Notes: generated by a model not told the origin, from the letters alone. A stretch of 64,000 nt of DNA from Flammula alnicola (GCA_015499995.1 JADNRV010000050.1:1-64000); one strand, 5' to 3'; positions 20,922 through 32,037 are shown, counted from the stretch's first letter. Made by a program: numbers and translations.

Positions 20922-23197
20922 ATGCCTCAGGTAGCGAGTCATCTGCCTCCACATCTGTACTGACTAACCTCAAGAAATTGCGCAGGAGATCGTCCAAAAT
21001 GTTGTTATCTTTGGAGAAATGGGCGCTGGAAAGAGTAGCGTAGTCAACATGATTCTAGGCAGCGACGAGGCCAATATCAGCTGAGACGCCGCCAGTTGTA
21101 CCTTCGACAGCACAGTCTACAGCGTGGAAATCGAAGGGTGTTTATACAATCTCCACGACACAGTCAGCCTCGGGGACCATAGCAATGGTCGTCTTGATGT
21201 CGCTAAAGCCATTGGGAACCTGTATAACCTCTTGACCATCCTATCCAAAAATGGAGGTGTCCACTTGCTCGTTTTTGTGGTCAGATGCGGAAGGCTGACG
21301 GAAACTATCCACAAAAACTATGCATTATTCTACCAAGGCTTTTGCAATGCCCAAGTTCCGATCGTGATAGTTGTTACCGGTTGCGAGGACGTTGAACCAC
21401 TGATGGAGACGTGGTGGGGTAGGAATGAGCCCTTCTTTACGAAAGCTGGCATGTCGTTCATGGGCCACACTTGTATTTGTGCGTCCAAAGGAAGGGAGAC
21501 AGCATATGGGTATGTAAACGAGGATCTCGTCGAGGAGTCCACGGGGCTAGTCGATGATCTCATCGTTTCGTGTTGCAAGTCGAAGGGCTGGAAAAAGGTC
21601 CGCCAGAATTTTATCCACAGTTCTGGAATTTACTAAAATATTCATACTTTAGGCACCAAATGACTGGTTTCATGCGGTTTCCAGTTTCCTCAATCTGTTC
21701 AGGCCTTGGGAAATAATACATAACATGTTCGCCCCACCTACTAGTACCCAACTTCACCCTCCTGCCCGCCGCGAACTTGACGATGACGCAGAAATTGCTT
21801 TACACGCCTCGACAACTCTATGCGAAACTAATTCGGGTCTCCCATCCTCTTCAATTGACACAGTTGAAGCTCAGATGGATGGAAAATCCGTGTCAAATAC
21901 TGGAAATTCCTTACCCCTGTCAAAAGCGTGGGATAATATCACCAACTCAACAATGACTTCGGTCAGAGCTAATGCTGCGATTACCTCTTCCCATTTGATT
22001 TCTAGCATCGAGATGCAGAATGCGCATCAGATTAGAACACATACAAGTCTCTTGCCCCTACCCAAGGAGGAAGGCATCCCCAGCTCGACGATGGCGACCA
22101 GGGTAGAAGTTGGTCAACCTATCTCACCCTCTTTGTTCCATAGCGTTGAGCTGCAGAATTCACGGCAGAAGAAGTCAATTACACGTTCGTCCACCCAGAA
22201 CAAACCAGAAGGAGTTACCAACTCGGCGATGGCAAGTGTGGTGAAAGCTGATCAGCCTCCTGTACCCTTTTTCGTTTCCAGCATCGGGCCGCACAATAGA
22301 AACCTGGCAATGACATACATAGGTCCTCCACCCGCGTCGAGAGCACAGGCCAGCTGCAGCTGGCAGACCCTCCCACCCAGGGATTTAGTTACCCCCTACA
22401 CGGGTCCGCTGAATGTTTGTGAAATTGGGTCAAATATAATATCGCCGCCCTCGCCAAAAATGCCAGGGGCTTTCATCTTCTCACCCCAAGGTGCACCTGC
22501 CCCATTCGTTCCGGAACCGCTGCATGCATGTCAAAATGCCTCAAATCAAACGCCCTCGCCGCCGCCGAAAGCGCGAAGTAACCTCTACTCAAGGACCATC
22601 TCGTCGGGCGATACACATTCCTCATGCATTTCTTCTAGCGTCGATCCGGTCTGGCAGAATGTATATCAAAATCGGTCAAATATTGGTCCCCCGCTCTCGC
22701 CAGAAGCGCGAGGCATATTTAACTCGACAGTCATTCCACCCAGAGATAGACTGTCCTATTCCGTCCACAGTGTTTTTCCATTGGAGATATGCCAAAATGG
22801 CTCAAATAAAAGTCAATTGCGCCAGCTGAAAGAGCCAAATGTCGTTGGCCCAGCATACATCCCATTCGAAGCCGAAACAGCTGACCCGGCCGTTTCAGTT
22901 TCTAGCCTCGAGCTGCAGAATGTGTACAAAAGTCAATCAAATACAAGCCTTTCTCCCTCCCCCTCGATTAATACGAGCCCTATCGCTAACTCAGCGGTGG
23001 CGAATTTAGTCGAAGTTGATCAATGTACTTTACTTCCTTCAGTTTCTAGCATGGAGCCGCAGAATGCACCCTACAGGAGAACAAATATAGGCCCCTCCTC
23101 TCCGACTAACATGGGGGCTATTGCGAATTCAAGGGCGGCGACTGTGGTCAAGGCACCTTTTCAAGCAGTTCGAAGAAGCTTTCCAAGGTGGAGTTAA
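20922..23197 (+). pseudogene. AIG1-like GTPase fused to a repeat-rich tail, in-frame TGA at codon 36
   Basis: Exons 20922-20930, 20986-21597 and 21653-23197 (introns 55 bp each) give 722 codons. Residues 1-207 are the G domain (P-loop GEMGAGKSS; switch II reads DTVSLGD and lacks the expected Gly). After an amphipathic stretch (FHAVSSFLNLF) a ~490-residue tail follows, made of about nine degenerate ~45-residue repeats around the theme S-x-(E/P)-x-QN...SNxxxxxSP...G...NSxxAxxV-x-x-DQ, rich in Ser, Pro and Asn. Codon 36 is TGA (21082-21084) where the paralogue has Pro. The frame before and after the stop is intact for the other 720 codons, so either the loss is very recent, the base calls are wrong, or a shorter product starts downstream without its P-loop. 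No role is known for the tail. Confidence 0.75.
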
Positions 23198-23953
23198 ACT
23201 TCCAGAAGGGATGATCAACTGGGTCAGTTTACCGGCCTCTTGTTTGCTCGTTTGTAGCCTGTAAATGTATATAAAATTTTCTAAGTATCTACTTGGGTAA
23301 TTTATGTGATACGACAAAGCTATCATTGGTCTATTGCTGAACATCGGATAAATCTTGAAGCGCATGGGTCCATTATCTCTTGATGAAGAGACACGGAAGA
23401 GATGTATATTCCGAGTGCCAGTGAAGCAGGCAGTATGATAGTGCGGCCAAAGGAAGCCCATAAGATATATACAAGCGCCATCTTGTAGTACTTGACATCA
23501 GCTAGCACCATGTACAAGATTCACGACATTGGACCAACAATGTTGGCAAGGCCACTGGGCTGCGGTTTGGGCAATTTAAGTTTGTCGAGCGTGCCTTGAG
23601 GCATGAAATTGAGTGAGCTACTGGGAATTCCGTCTTCCTTGAATAAATTTCATGGCTGCGACATCGTCCGCGATATATAATATGACGTCGGCTTGGTGGT
23701 GGATTTGCAAGATAAAATTACTCCCTGCAAAGAGAAACATCAAACATCAAATACTCGAAGCGATATCCATGAAAAGCAAAGCAAGCCGTACAGGAAGAAG
23801 ACTAGTATGGAAAAAACTAAGAACGGGATCAAATTGACATAGAGAGAACCATACTATAAGTCCTAGCGTGGAATTAGTGGAGAAAGGAAAAGCATAGGAG
23901 GGCAAGTGCCAAGGATGGGAAACAGACCACTATCGTAAATACCCCGCATCGAA
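23198..23953. other. Intergenic region between GTPase-like and HET genes
   Basis: No gene recognised; 3' flanks of two convergent genes. Confidence 0.5.
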
Positions 23954-26053
23954 TCATATCAACCGAATATCCGGCCACTGTTCCTGGTCAACATACCGTG
24001 GTGATGCGTGTTGTCCAAGGGATTCTTCATCGAGCCATAAAATACCTAACCGACGATAATGATAACTGTTTCCCACTGGCGTAACAAGAAGACACAGATA
24101 ATTGACATTAGCAGTGTCATCATTGCTACCAAAGGTGTCTCGCGCCAACACCAACGCGTATACAGCGAGCTTCTGGAGCACCCGTGGCGGTAAATTGTAG
24201 TCAAGCGTAGTCGAGCCCCCTACTGACACCGTTTTCGCGTGGGAGTCGTGCAAACGAGAAAAGGTATAAGTCCCGACTTCGTCTTTGGTATAATGGTCAA
24301 GCCGGAGGTGCATGACGGCGGGGCATTGAGCACGAGGTAGGCGCCAGGGGTAATCTGGCCGTACGGATGAGCCTTGTCCTTAGGAGGGGCTGCATATTTG
24401 ACAAGTTTTTTTCGGCGGCATAGATGCGTTCATCTGGATTGTAGATTGGGGCATCCAAACATGCCCATGACCAAGACGGCGCACGATAGTGGGCAGGCGG
24501 CCATGTACTCTGCCACGGTGGGAGAATGTGTGCCTCCAGGCCTGCAGGCAGAGACCAAAACAGACTTTCAACCAGTCTCTTCTTCCACAGACCAACGATG
24601 TACTCGTCGCCGCCGAGTAATTTTGCAAACTTTTGCGCCAAACCGGAAATAGCAACCAATTTGTTTTTGTCAGGGTGGGTCAATTCGCGATTCCCGTAAC
24701 CTTGGACCAAGACGTCCCACATGTCCCGTAGATCTTGTTTCTTCCTTCCGAAAAGGCTAAGCTCCCTTGTATTTGGGTCGATGCCAGACTGACGACCTTC
24801 GACATGGAGGCCATCCTCGCTAAAGAAATGCTCGTTGCATTCCCAGTACATTTGGTCCATGGCGTAAATGAGATTTCAAGTGGTCAGGACTCGCTCTTGC
24901 AGCGTCCATCCTCGCCCCGTGATCGGTTCGGCCTCAAACACCACATAATTTGCTTGGATATTCTCTTTCTCGGGGGGTAATGCGAAGACCGTCAGCTCGC
25001 CACCTATACCACTGTTTGTTATGTAATGGAAACGGGCAGATGACTGGGGTGCTCGTGGTAGGAAGCAGCCCATGTAAGCATCTTTCGATGCGGCTGCGGT
25101 GATCGTAAGGTATCCATTTCCATAGTAGTCCGCCATTCTTGCGCTTTCAGTGGCCCAATCGGCGGCGTCATCTTGGATGATGCAGAGAGCGTCGACCCAC
25201 AAGTATTGAATGCCAAGCATTCTCGTGAGTTCTATCGCATCTACAATTGTCTTGGGCACTTTTCCCTTGGGAAAGATGATGGCAGTCTGATAGGAGGAAT
25301 GGTTACTCAGTGTGGTCTGGTAGTCATGGGGTGGAGGTCCCCACGAATAGCTGAGAAGGGTGTAAGGACCGCGGAATTTTCCCTTGGTGTCCAAAAGCTT
25401 AATTACGCTCGACGAAGACGTTCCGACATCGATGACTCTTGTTGGTAATAGAGGATTTGGGCTTCGCGGACCACACAATCGGTGGTGTTTAATGCAATCG
25501 TGTATCCACTCTTCGGCGACCTTGAAGGGCCCGGGGTTTGTTGCGGAAGGATCCTTTTCTATTTCGCGACCTTTGAAGACAGAAGAAAGCGGGTCAGTGG
25601 CTACATTAAAATCAGTTATAATCACATTTTCTGATGATGGTAAGAAGTTAATGGGGACATACCATCTTTAACGCAGTAACCGTAAGCGCCAACACGCCAT
25701 ATAGAGCCGTCGTGTCCACTGGTCCACACCACAAATCCGTCTTGCTTACCCTCACGCCTTGTTATCAGAAAACAATAGGTTGGCAAGGGATGCTGTACAC
25801 TCGCGATGATCCTATGAAACTCCCGGAGAATCAAACGACAGAGTTGACAATTCTGCGCCGATGTTTTGAGTTCAGGTTCAGATTGGTAATGCGGATGCCC
25901 AAATGTGTGTGGAGGGCGTGAGTGTGTATCACGGTGTTCCACATAATAAAGGTCGTCATTTTCCGGCAGGCCAGGGAGACTGTCGGAATAATTCTTTGGC
26001 AAAGGCGGTGGATTTTCGAAGGGGATTGAAAGGCATTTGGAGCACAGTTTCAT
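23954..26053 (-). pseudogene. HET-domain protein with one stop and two frameshifts
   Basis: Exon 1 is 26053-25663, intron 25601-25662 (62 bp), then a long second exon. The HET domain is unmistakable: YTLLSYSWGP, LGIQYLWVDALCIIQDD, MADYYGNGYLTITAAAS and GRGWTLQERVLTT occur in the usual order. HET domains trigger cell death in heterokaryon incompatibility. A TGA (24876-24878) follows RVLTT where the family has Arg; the frame then continues unchanged through NLIYAMDQMYWECNE. A second break lies at the seven-T run 24406-24412, after which KLVKYAAPPKDKAHPYGQ is in another frame, and a third lies near 24318-24323, where the C-terminal MHLRLDHYTKDEVG comes back in a third frame. Ungapped length would be about 680 aa, normal for the family. 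CGA to TGA is a C-to-T change; the other two lie at short runs. Confidence 0.88.
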
Positions 26054-27029
26054 GCCGATAAGTCTGAATGTTGGATGGATAAGTAGAATCAAGGTAAGGA
26101 GAGGCGAAAGAGCTGACGATATTTATCCAAGTGTTGAAATCGAATCGAGAACGTTAAATGGATGGGTAGCTACAGTGAATTACTACACACTGCATATGAA
26201 ATAAATGGAGATGATTGAAAGGAGACAGCAGGAATGCAAAAGATAAGAAACATGTCATTGAAATGGTGGTACCTTATTTAATGTGGGGGCGTTGATGGGC
26301 GCATTGCGCACGCTCGTACAGCCTTCGAATATCCCAACACCAGGTGGAGGTGAAGTCGTCAAAGTATGAATGCACTTTAAGCGCCGTGTTGGGCAACAAT
26401 TTCGGGAAGTGAAGAGACGAGACTATGGTAAGAATGACTGACATGCAGGATAAATGGAATGGAAGACCTCCACGAGGTAGGATTCGGGGTCTGATTGTCT
26501 TTGATTCGTCCAGAATGGGCGCTTCCATTGCAATTCACATATGGAGGACCAATGCAAACGTGCGTTATGAAACTTGCAACGGAAATCATACAGTTCCGCT
26601 GTCAGCTCTGAGAATATGGCGAATTCAAGGCAGACTTGTCAACCACCCAATACATTGTACAGCGACAAGCATTCAATAGTCAGGTTTGCTGATTGGATGG
26701 CGGTACTCGGGCGGTCAGCTGAGCGCTAAGGTTGCACTTCAAACATTTTCTTGGATGTCTTCCAGCAATTCAAAGGGAGGACCAGTTTAACCGCCGAGTT
26801 CATTGTACAGCCACAAGTATTCAGGTTTGCTGATTGGATAGCGATACTCGGGGGGAGGGCAACGCAACAGGCATGGACGGGGTGTTGAGGAATGCCAGGA
26901 ATACCCAAAAGGATGCTCTGGGTGCTGAGAGGTAGTCCGCACTTTCCCTGTCCTTCGCACACAAGAGAGAAGAGTGTGTGTGTGTAGAACGTGAATGTCG
27001 ATTGAGGTGAAGATGAAAATCTTCTTCGT
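26054..27029. other. Upstream flank of the HET gene
   Basis: No gene recognised. Contains the ~70-bp direct repeat listed below and leads into the dispersed block. Confidence 0.5.
26638..26855. repeat. Two ~70-bp direct repeats
   Basis: CATTGTACAGC-ACAAG, then CAGGTTTGCTGATTGGAT and GC-GTACTCGGG, at about 26650-26712 and again at about 26800-26855. Confidence 0.75.
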
Positions 27030-28290
27030 GCATGTCCCGATACCCGTCGTGATGACTGAGGTGTACTTCGACCCATCCATCTGGCATCCCGCGTCCACGT
27101 CAGCGTCTGGGTCCTTGGGCTTGGTCACGCATGATCCCACAGCCTGCCGCAGCTAGCAGTACGACTTGCAACACAATGTCGGTGCTGCTCCTCCATAAGC
27201 CCGAGGAACGAGTGGATAGCTGGGCCCAAGTTGCACCGAAAGTCCTCCCTTAGGACCACTACTGCTGCTGCACCCGCCTATCTCCACACTTGCAGGCGTG
27301 TGGCTTGAAGAGCATGAGGACACGAGAGTCGTCGTTGTGTTGCCCGAAGTCGCGTTCGGTGAACGATCGTCGTACTCTGAGATCCATAGATATGCGTGAA
27401 AGGAAAGAAGAGCGTAGGATATGTGCCCTCTTCTTCTCTGCTCTTCTCTTCGTCTCCCATAGCACAAACCTCCGCCTGCCTGCCCGTCCGCTTGCCCAAA
27501 AATCGGCCTCCCAAAATACACTAGCTAGGGTCTTTCGGCGGAGGGGCAGATGATCCAGTCGACGGGTCGCTGAATCCTCCAAGGCCAAAAGGACGAAGTT
27601 TGAAAACTCGAAGGCTCGAAACCCCAAAACCACGAAAGAGTGTTTACCGCCCAGTGTCCGTCGCGTCGGGATAGCTAGCAGAGCAGAGCAGAGCATAGCA
27701 TCCACCAAAACCACTGCAAACGGAGTGCAACTAACAGCTATGCATCCATCTGGTATCGATCCTTCAAATCCACACCCACATACCCAGAAAGACAAAGAAC
27801 GAGCATAGCGCAGGGCAACGTGTCCTACGCAGACCCCACACCACCGCCCACACCTGCAGACGATAAAGACATCGCGAACATGTCCCTCTGTCTTTCTCCT
27901 TCTCCCTCTCGGGCTCACTTGCCCGCCTCTTAAAGCGTACCGGCCCGCACATGGAAGTCGTGCCCTGGAGACCTAGAGCGCGTACGAGAGTGAGACCGCG
28001 TGTACTGCTTATGACTATGATTATGCGTGTGCTCGTTACACCTGCGGCTGTGGCCGTGACTGTGGTGATTATGGGTATGGGTATACGACGGCGAAGGTGA
28101 GGGCGATGAGGGAGGAGGGATGGAAGAGGAGGAGACTTCTTGCTGCGTGGATGTTCTGGGGATTCGGGTTCCACCTCAGGCTCGAGGATGGTTTCAGGGG
28201 TGGGTATAGACACGACCATTTCTGATAGTGCAGTGTCTTCAGGAGGTGTAGGCGTAGGCGTTGTTGAAGCGGTGGTGGTGGGCAGAGTTG
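27030..28290. repeat. Dispersed duplicated block, copy 2
   Basis: Counterpart of 6400-7960, same orientation. See that entry for landmarks. Confidence 0.7.
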
Positions 28291-28597
28291 ATACATTTTC
28301 GAACACTTGCGACATGGATATAGACGGACATTCCTCTTTGTCTTGTTGGTCCTTCTTGACTTGGACTACGTCCACCTCGACTTCCTTCTACGCCACTTCC
28401 TCTGGCACTTCGTCTATTTCCTCGTCGTCATCATCATCATCCAAATCCATCTCCATATGATAAAGCCCCGCTTCTTCTCCTTCTCCGGCTTCGTCTTCTC
28501 TCTCAATCCTGTTACGACTTGACAAGCAATAAAATATCCAGTAGGATAAATAATGCCTAAGTCGTACTTCAAGACTGAGGTCGAGATTCGAAGTCAC
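27930..28597 (-). pseudogene. Remnant of an acidic, His/Ser/Arg-rich protein gene
   Basis: Read on the minus strand: an acidic start (MEMDLDDDDDDEEIDE), a Thr/Pro-rich middle (TTASTTPTPTPPEDT) and a C-terminal part rich in His and Arg (THTHNHHSHGHSRRC, then RSHSRTRSRSPGHDF) ending at TAA 27930-27932. An in-frame TAG (28388-28390) interrupts the acidic part and the His-rich part lies in a second frame, so the gene is broken or has an unrecognised intron. The Thr/Pro block is also seen in copy 1 near 7720. Function unknown; low-complexity composition makes a coding role uncertain. Confidence 0.35.
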
Positions 28598-28800
28598 CTA
28601 AGCGTTCGCAAACGACTTAGAGTGTTCAAGAGAGATCAAGTTGTACTAGGTACTCAAGATGTGATTCTCAAGATCTAGCTAAAGAATATATCGTATGCTA
28701 CTCTAGTATTTATACTAAGTGGCGAGTCCGGAGTAATAGATAGAACACGTCTCAGACGTGTTATGATACTTGTAAGATATCCATCGCAAAGCCGATGGAT
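28556..28800. repeat. Cluster of short hairpin-forming inverted repeats
   Basis: AACACGTCTCAGACGTGTT at about 28744 (9-bp arms), ATCCATCGCAAAGCCGATGGAT at about 28780 (8-bp arms) and looser ones such as CTAAGCGTT/AACGACTTAG near 28600. Similar in style to the array at 17455-18086 but shorter. Confidence 0.6.
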
Positions 28801-29000
28801 GTAAAACAGATAAAAGTGAAACATATAACAGAAACAGGATATGGGGGAGAGCTATGCGGCAAATGATGGGATCGGAAGTGGATAGAAGGTGCATAGCTAG
28901 CGTAAGTAAAGAGAAAAAGTACGTGCGTACAAGCGTGCGTGCGCGAACCAGGTGCGATCGTAACAAATCCCGAACGCAAAGGCGAAGGCGAATTCAGGCT

Positions 29001-29792
29001 CTACGCGAAGATCCAGGCACGAGTCCAGGGCTGAGTCACAGAAGCAGCCACATACAAGTGGACAGGACCAGGAGCAGGGTCTGCCTTGCCCGACGAGCAT
29101 TTGAAATTCGTGTGTTGCCCATCCCTGTCTCCGGCGTGCCAGGCGGAGGCGTTGGTCAGAGAGGGCATCGGGGGGTCGAGCGACCAGTCGGTGTCCGAGG
29201 CGTTGATGGTTGAAGGGAAGGTGGTCAATAATGGGTCAAAGAGTAGCTGCTGTACCTCCACCAATCGGCTAAAAAGAAGCGGGTCCCTCTCGAGCGCTGC
29301 CTCGACATGAAACTTTGTCTCTGGGACAGCCTGCAGAGTCTGGTAGACAAGGGTGGCGATGACTCGTTTCTCGTCGTTCCGCCCTGCATTCAAGCTTGTC
29401 CGAAAAAGAAGAACGTGCCAACGAGGACCACGTCAGGGTCTTCATAGCACGACTCGGCAAGGATCTGGGCAAGGGCAGATTTTCCTGCACTGGCGGCCTA
29501 TGCAGGGAGAAGAATTTCGATTCGGGAAGGCCATTACCCCCTTCTTAATCCCTGCGATAACGACCGTCCTGGTGTTGGGGTGGCTCGAGGGGTCGTAGCG
29601 CTCGCCGGAGTTGTGTATGGCACCTATATCTACGTTCTCCAGGAGAATATTGAGCCCTTGTCTCCCATGAGGCCCATTGCAGAATGTGATCTAGATATGA
29701 GACATACCTTTCTTCCCCTTTCCCGCAACTCGAACAGAGAAGAAGTTGCCTCCGGTAACCATTGTGTTCTTGCTGCCTTCAAAAATCGACAT
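29001..29792 (-). pseudogene. NACHT-type NTPase remnant (NLR-like)
   Basis: The first exon (29792-29708) begins MSIFEGSKNTMVTGGNFF, the N-terminal theme of many basidiomycete NACHT proteins; an intron (29630-29707) follows. Exon 2 has GAIHNSGERYDPSSHPNTR, then, in a second frame, the Walker A region AASAGKSALAQILAES with EDPDVVLVGTFFF, then in a third frame TSLNAGRNDEKRVIATLVYQ and PETKFHVEAALERDP. Between the second and third the missing base lies at the run 29403-29407. Walker B, the rest of NACHT and any WD or ankyrin repeats are absent, so it is truncated as well as frameshifted. NACHT NTPases are the core of fungal NLR-like receptors. Confidence 0.75.
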
Positions 29793-30180
29793 ATGTCGAA
29801 CGTATAGCTAGTGCCAATGCAGTAGAAGATGACGAGCAGGAAAGCTGCCGGGTCTGGAAACACTGGCAATGAATGGGTGCTTTGTGCTCTGCCAATTAAG
29901 ATATGTCCTCCTGGGAAATCACTGTCAGCATTCGTTTTTTTTTCCAGTAAATATCCAACTTACCAGGGTTGTGCGATCTTCACCTAGTGGAGTTATTAAG
30001 GTATATCGTGCAGCGGGTCAGGCTCTTTACAAACCAATGGCAAATAATAGATCTTCATGAACGTTCAAACGTTCAAACTTCACGCAAGTTGAACTTGAAG
30101 AAGGTCGAGGTGTACATATACACGTGATACGAGCGCGTCCAAGATCATTTGATGGCCCCAATTCTGATTCAGCTCTTCAG
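29793..30180. other. Flank between NACHT remnant and MITE
   Basis: No gene recognised. Confidence 0.5.
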
Positions 30181-30640
30181 AGAGGCCCCGGGAAGCTACT
30201 GGTATTTGGTGTCTTTGGCAGGTGGAAAACAATGATGGGGATGCCACGCCCGTCGTTGAGAACGAAAAACCCTAGGAGTGTACCAAACGATACCTTAAGG
30301 CAATGCAAAGATGTGTGCCAAGTTTGAGCCTCCCAACTGCATTCGTTCTTGAGATAATAATGATATAAAGAAAAATATTTCATCCAAATTCCGCCCTCAA
30401 ATCCGCAAATCTGTCAAATTTGGGCCTCAAATCCGCAAAATTTTTAACACTATATGTCATTTTCCCACGCCCTGGCTCGGATTTTCGGGACAAAATGGGT
30501 GCCAATCGACAGCTTTTAAGCCTAGCTATCTATGCCAGGTGGTCCGGAGGGGTTTCCTTGAAATTTGACGCCGCAAAGTGCAAAATAGTGCAAAATACCG
30601 TGAAATGGACAACAAATATAAGCAGCTTCCCGGGGCCTCT
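30181..30640. mobile_element. 460-bp MITE with TCAG target duplication
   Basis: Left end AGAGGCCCCGGGAAGCT is repeated exactly, inverted, at the right end, and similarity continues for about 15 more bases (TATTTG-TG). TCAG flanks it on both sides (30177-30180 and 30641-30644). The interior has short AAATCCGCAAA and GTGCAAAATA repeats and no gene. Non-autonomous DNA transposon; superfamily not assigned. Confidence 0.85.
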
Positions 30641-31200
30641 TCAGAGGTTTATTTCAGATCCTTCTCGTTCCTGCGTCGCGGAATCTCCTATAGCAGATGG
30701 AATCTAAAGGTGCTTAATACATAGGCACGACATTTTTCTATCGAGGCTGTATCGATAATATCTATTGGAAATTAAATATCCTCAGTAGCTTCCACATTCC
30801 AGGTGCTTTTGTTATATTAGTACATGCGTACACTGTACATATATACAATCTCGAATTACGTATAGTGAATATAATTGTCTATGCCAGAGTTGAAACGCGT
30901 GTTGAAAAATAAGTGATGTCCGAAGGTGTGTATAGTATGTACAGAATATTATTAGAAACAACCTCAAAGGTAATTTTGAATAGAAGGTCCGTTGCCCATA
31001 TACATATAAAAACCATTTGAAAGGAAGACTTGTCGACAAAGCTTGCCTGTAGAGTGTTGTCCTCCCTGAAGGTCCCCTCCGCTAACGTCGGAACTGACTT
31101 CAATTGTCGCAGAAAATATGGGGGGATGCGTTTTTATCGGCAGACTTCTATTTCCGGTCGATTGACAGAGACGTGACAACGGTGGGTTGTTTGTTTGCCT
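30641..31200. other. Region downstream of the BUD6-like fragment
   Basis: Should hold the rest of the BUD6 gene if it were complete. Some minus-strand frames are open (for example 30964-31179), but none shows the expected coiled-coil or core domain. Confidence 0.5.
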
Positions 31201-31806
31201 TCAGCGCGAGTCGAGGGACGTTTTGGAACCACCGAAACGATGGGATGCCGCCCGCCACTTGTCCTGGCGGCTCTGAAGCCCTTTGAGTAGCTTAAAAAGC
31301 ACCCTACGTAGCTCTGGCAGAAATGAATCAAGGACTGCGGGAGATGGATCCTCAGCAAGACACCCCTCGAGCACAGTCCGCAGCTCGGCTGGAACAGAAT
31401 GAATGTCGCTGCATAATAAAATCGTTAAAGCAGAGAACAAAGTCATATTGAGCATGATTACGCACCTTAGGTCGATGTGATGATAAGCAAAGGCACTGAT
31501 AGTCACGTTAAATTCGTGGCCAATCTGGACGTAGAGGTCGCTGACATCGCCTTCAGTTGCCTTGTCGACACTCCAGAGCTTCAAGACTTCCTGCAGGCGC
31601 TTCGTTGAGGTAAGGAGGTTATGTACGGCGGTGGGTACATCTCCAGGAATTGCCTAGATGTAGGTCATGAATTATATCAGTGCTTGGATCAGGAAACCGA
31701 GCGCCGGGCTTACAGACTGAGATGGACCTTGCTCGTTTGCGACAGGTGCACCCTCGCTCGACAAAGATGTTCCAGAATATGACGGGGTCGGATAATATGC
31801 GCTCAT
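31201..31806 (-). CDS. BUD6: Bud6/Aip3 actin-interacting protein, N-terminal part only
   Basis: Exons 31806-31714, 31653-31466 and 31408-31201 (introns 60 and 57 bp) give 162 aa. The sequence VPTAVHNLLTSTKRLQEVLKLWS, with D-VSDLYVQIGHEFNVTISAF, DIHSVPAELRTVLEGCLAEDPS and LFKLLKGLQSRQ further on, is the conserved N-terminal module of Bud6/Aip3, a formin and actin regulator in polarised growth. Full-length fungal Bud6 is several times longer, with a C-terminal coiled-coil core that binds formin and actin; that is not seen here. The frame ends soon after the module (SKTSLDSR, stop 31201-31203). Either the gene is truncated, or an unrecognised splice site continues it. Its start is 231 bp from the divergent RSA4 start. 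Confidence 0.85.
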
Positions 31807-32037
31807 GATATCAAGAGAGAAGGAAAAGCGCAAAAATCAGCCGAAATGGAAAGGAGAAAAGGCTAAGGCGGAGGAGGATGGTTTGAACAGAATAAAGGCA
31901 CGAAATGTTCTGCAGTCGAAAGTGCACCCGGGCCGTTTTCGAGTCACGTGAATGTGATCAAACAACGTCAACTTTTTTTTTTGAAGCTGTGAAACGACAT
32001 CGACGAGAAGCCTCAATTTATAGCAAGAGATTCTACA
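31807..32037. promoter_or_regulatory. Shared promoter region of BUD6-like fragment and RSA4
   Basis: 231 bp between two divergent start codons, so it must serve both genes. Contains a TCACGTGA-type palindrome (about 31943-31951) and a T-run near 31974-31982. No TATA box is clear. Confidence 0.6.

Noticed and set aside
21082..21084. Selenocysteine at the in-frame TGA of the GTPase paralogue
   Set aside because: The paralogue has Pro here, not Cys, and selenoprotein machinery is not known in Agaricomycetes.
27259..27918. 219-codon minus-strand frame
   Set aside because: Lies in the repeated block in a frame different from the His-rich one, and the matching stretch of copy 1 is not open over the same length. 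Treated as noncoding.
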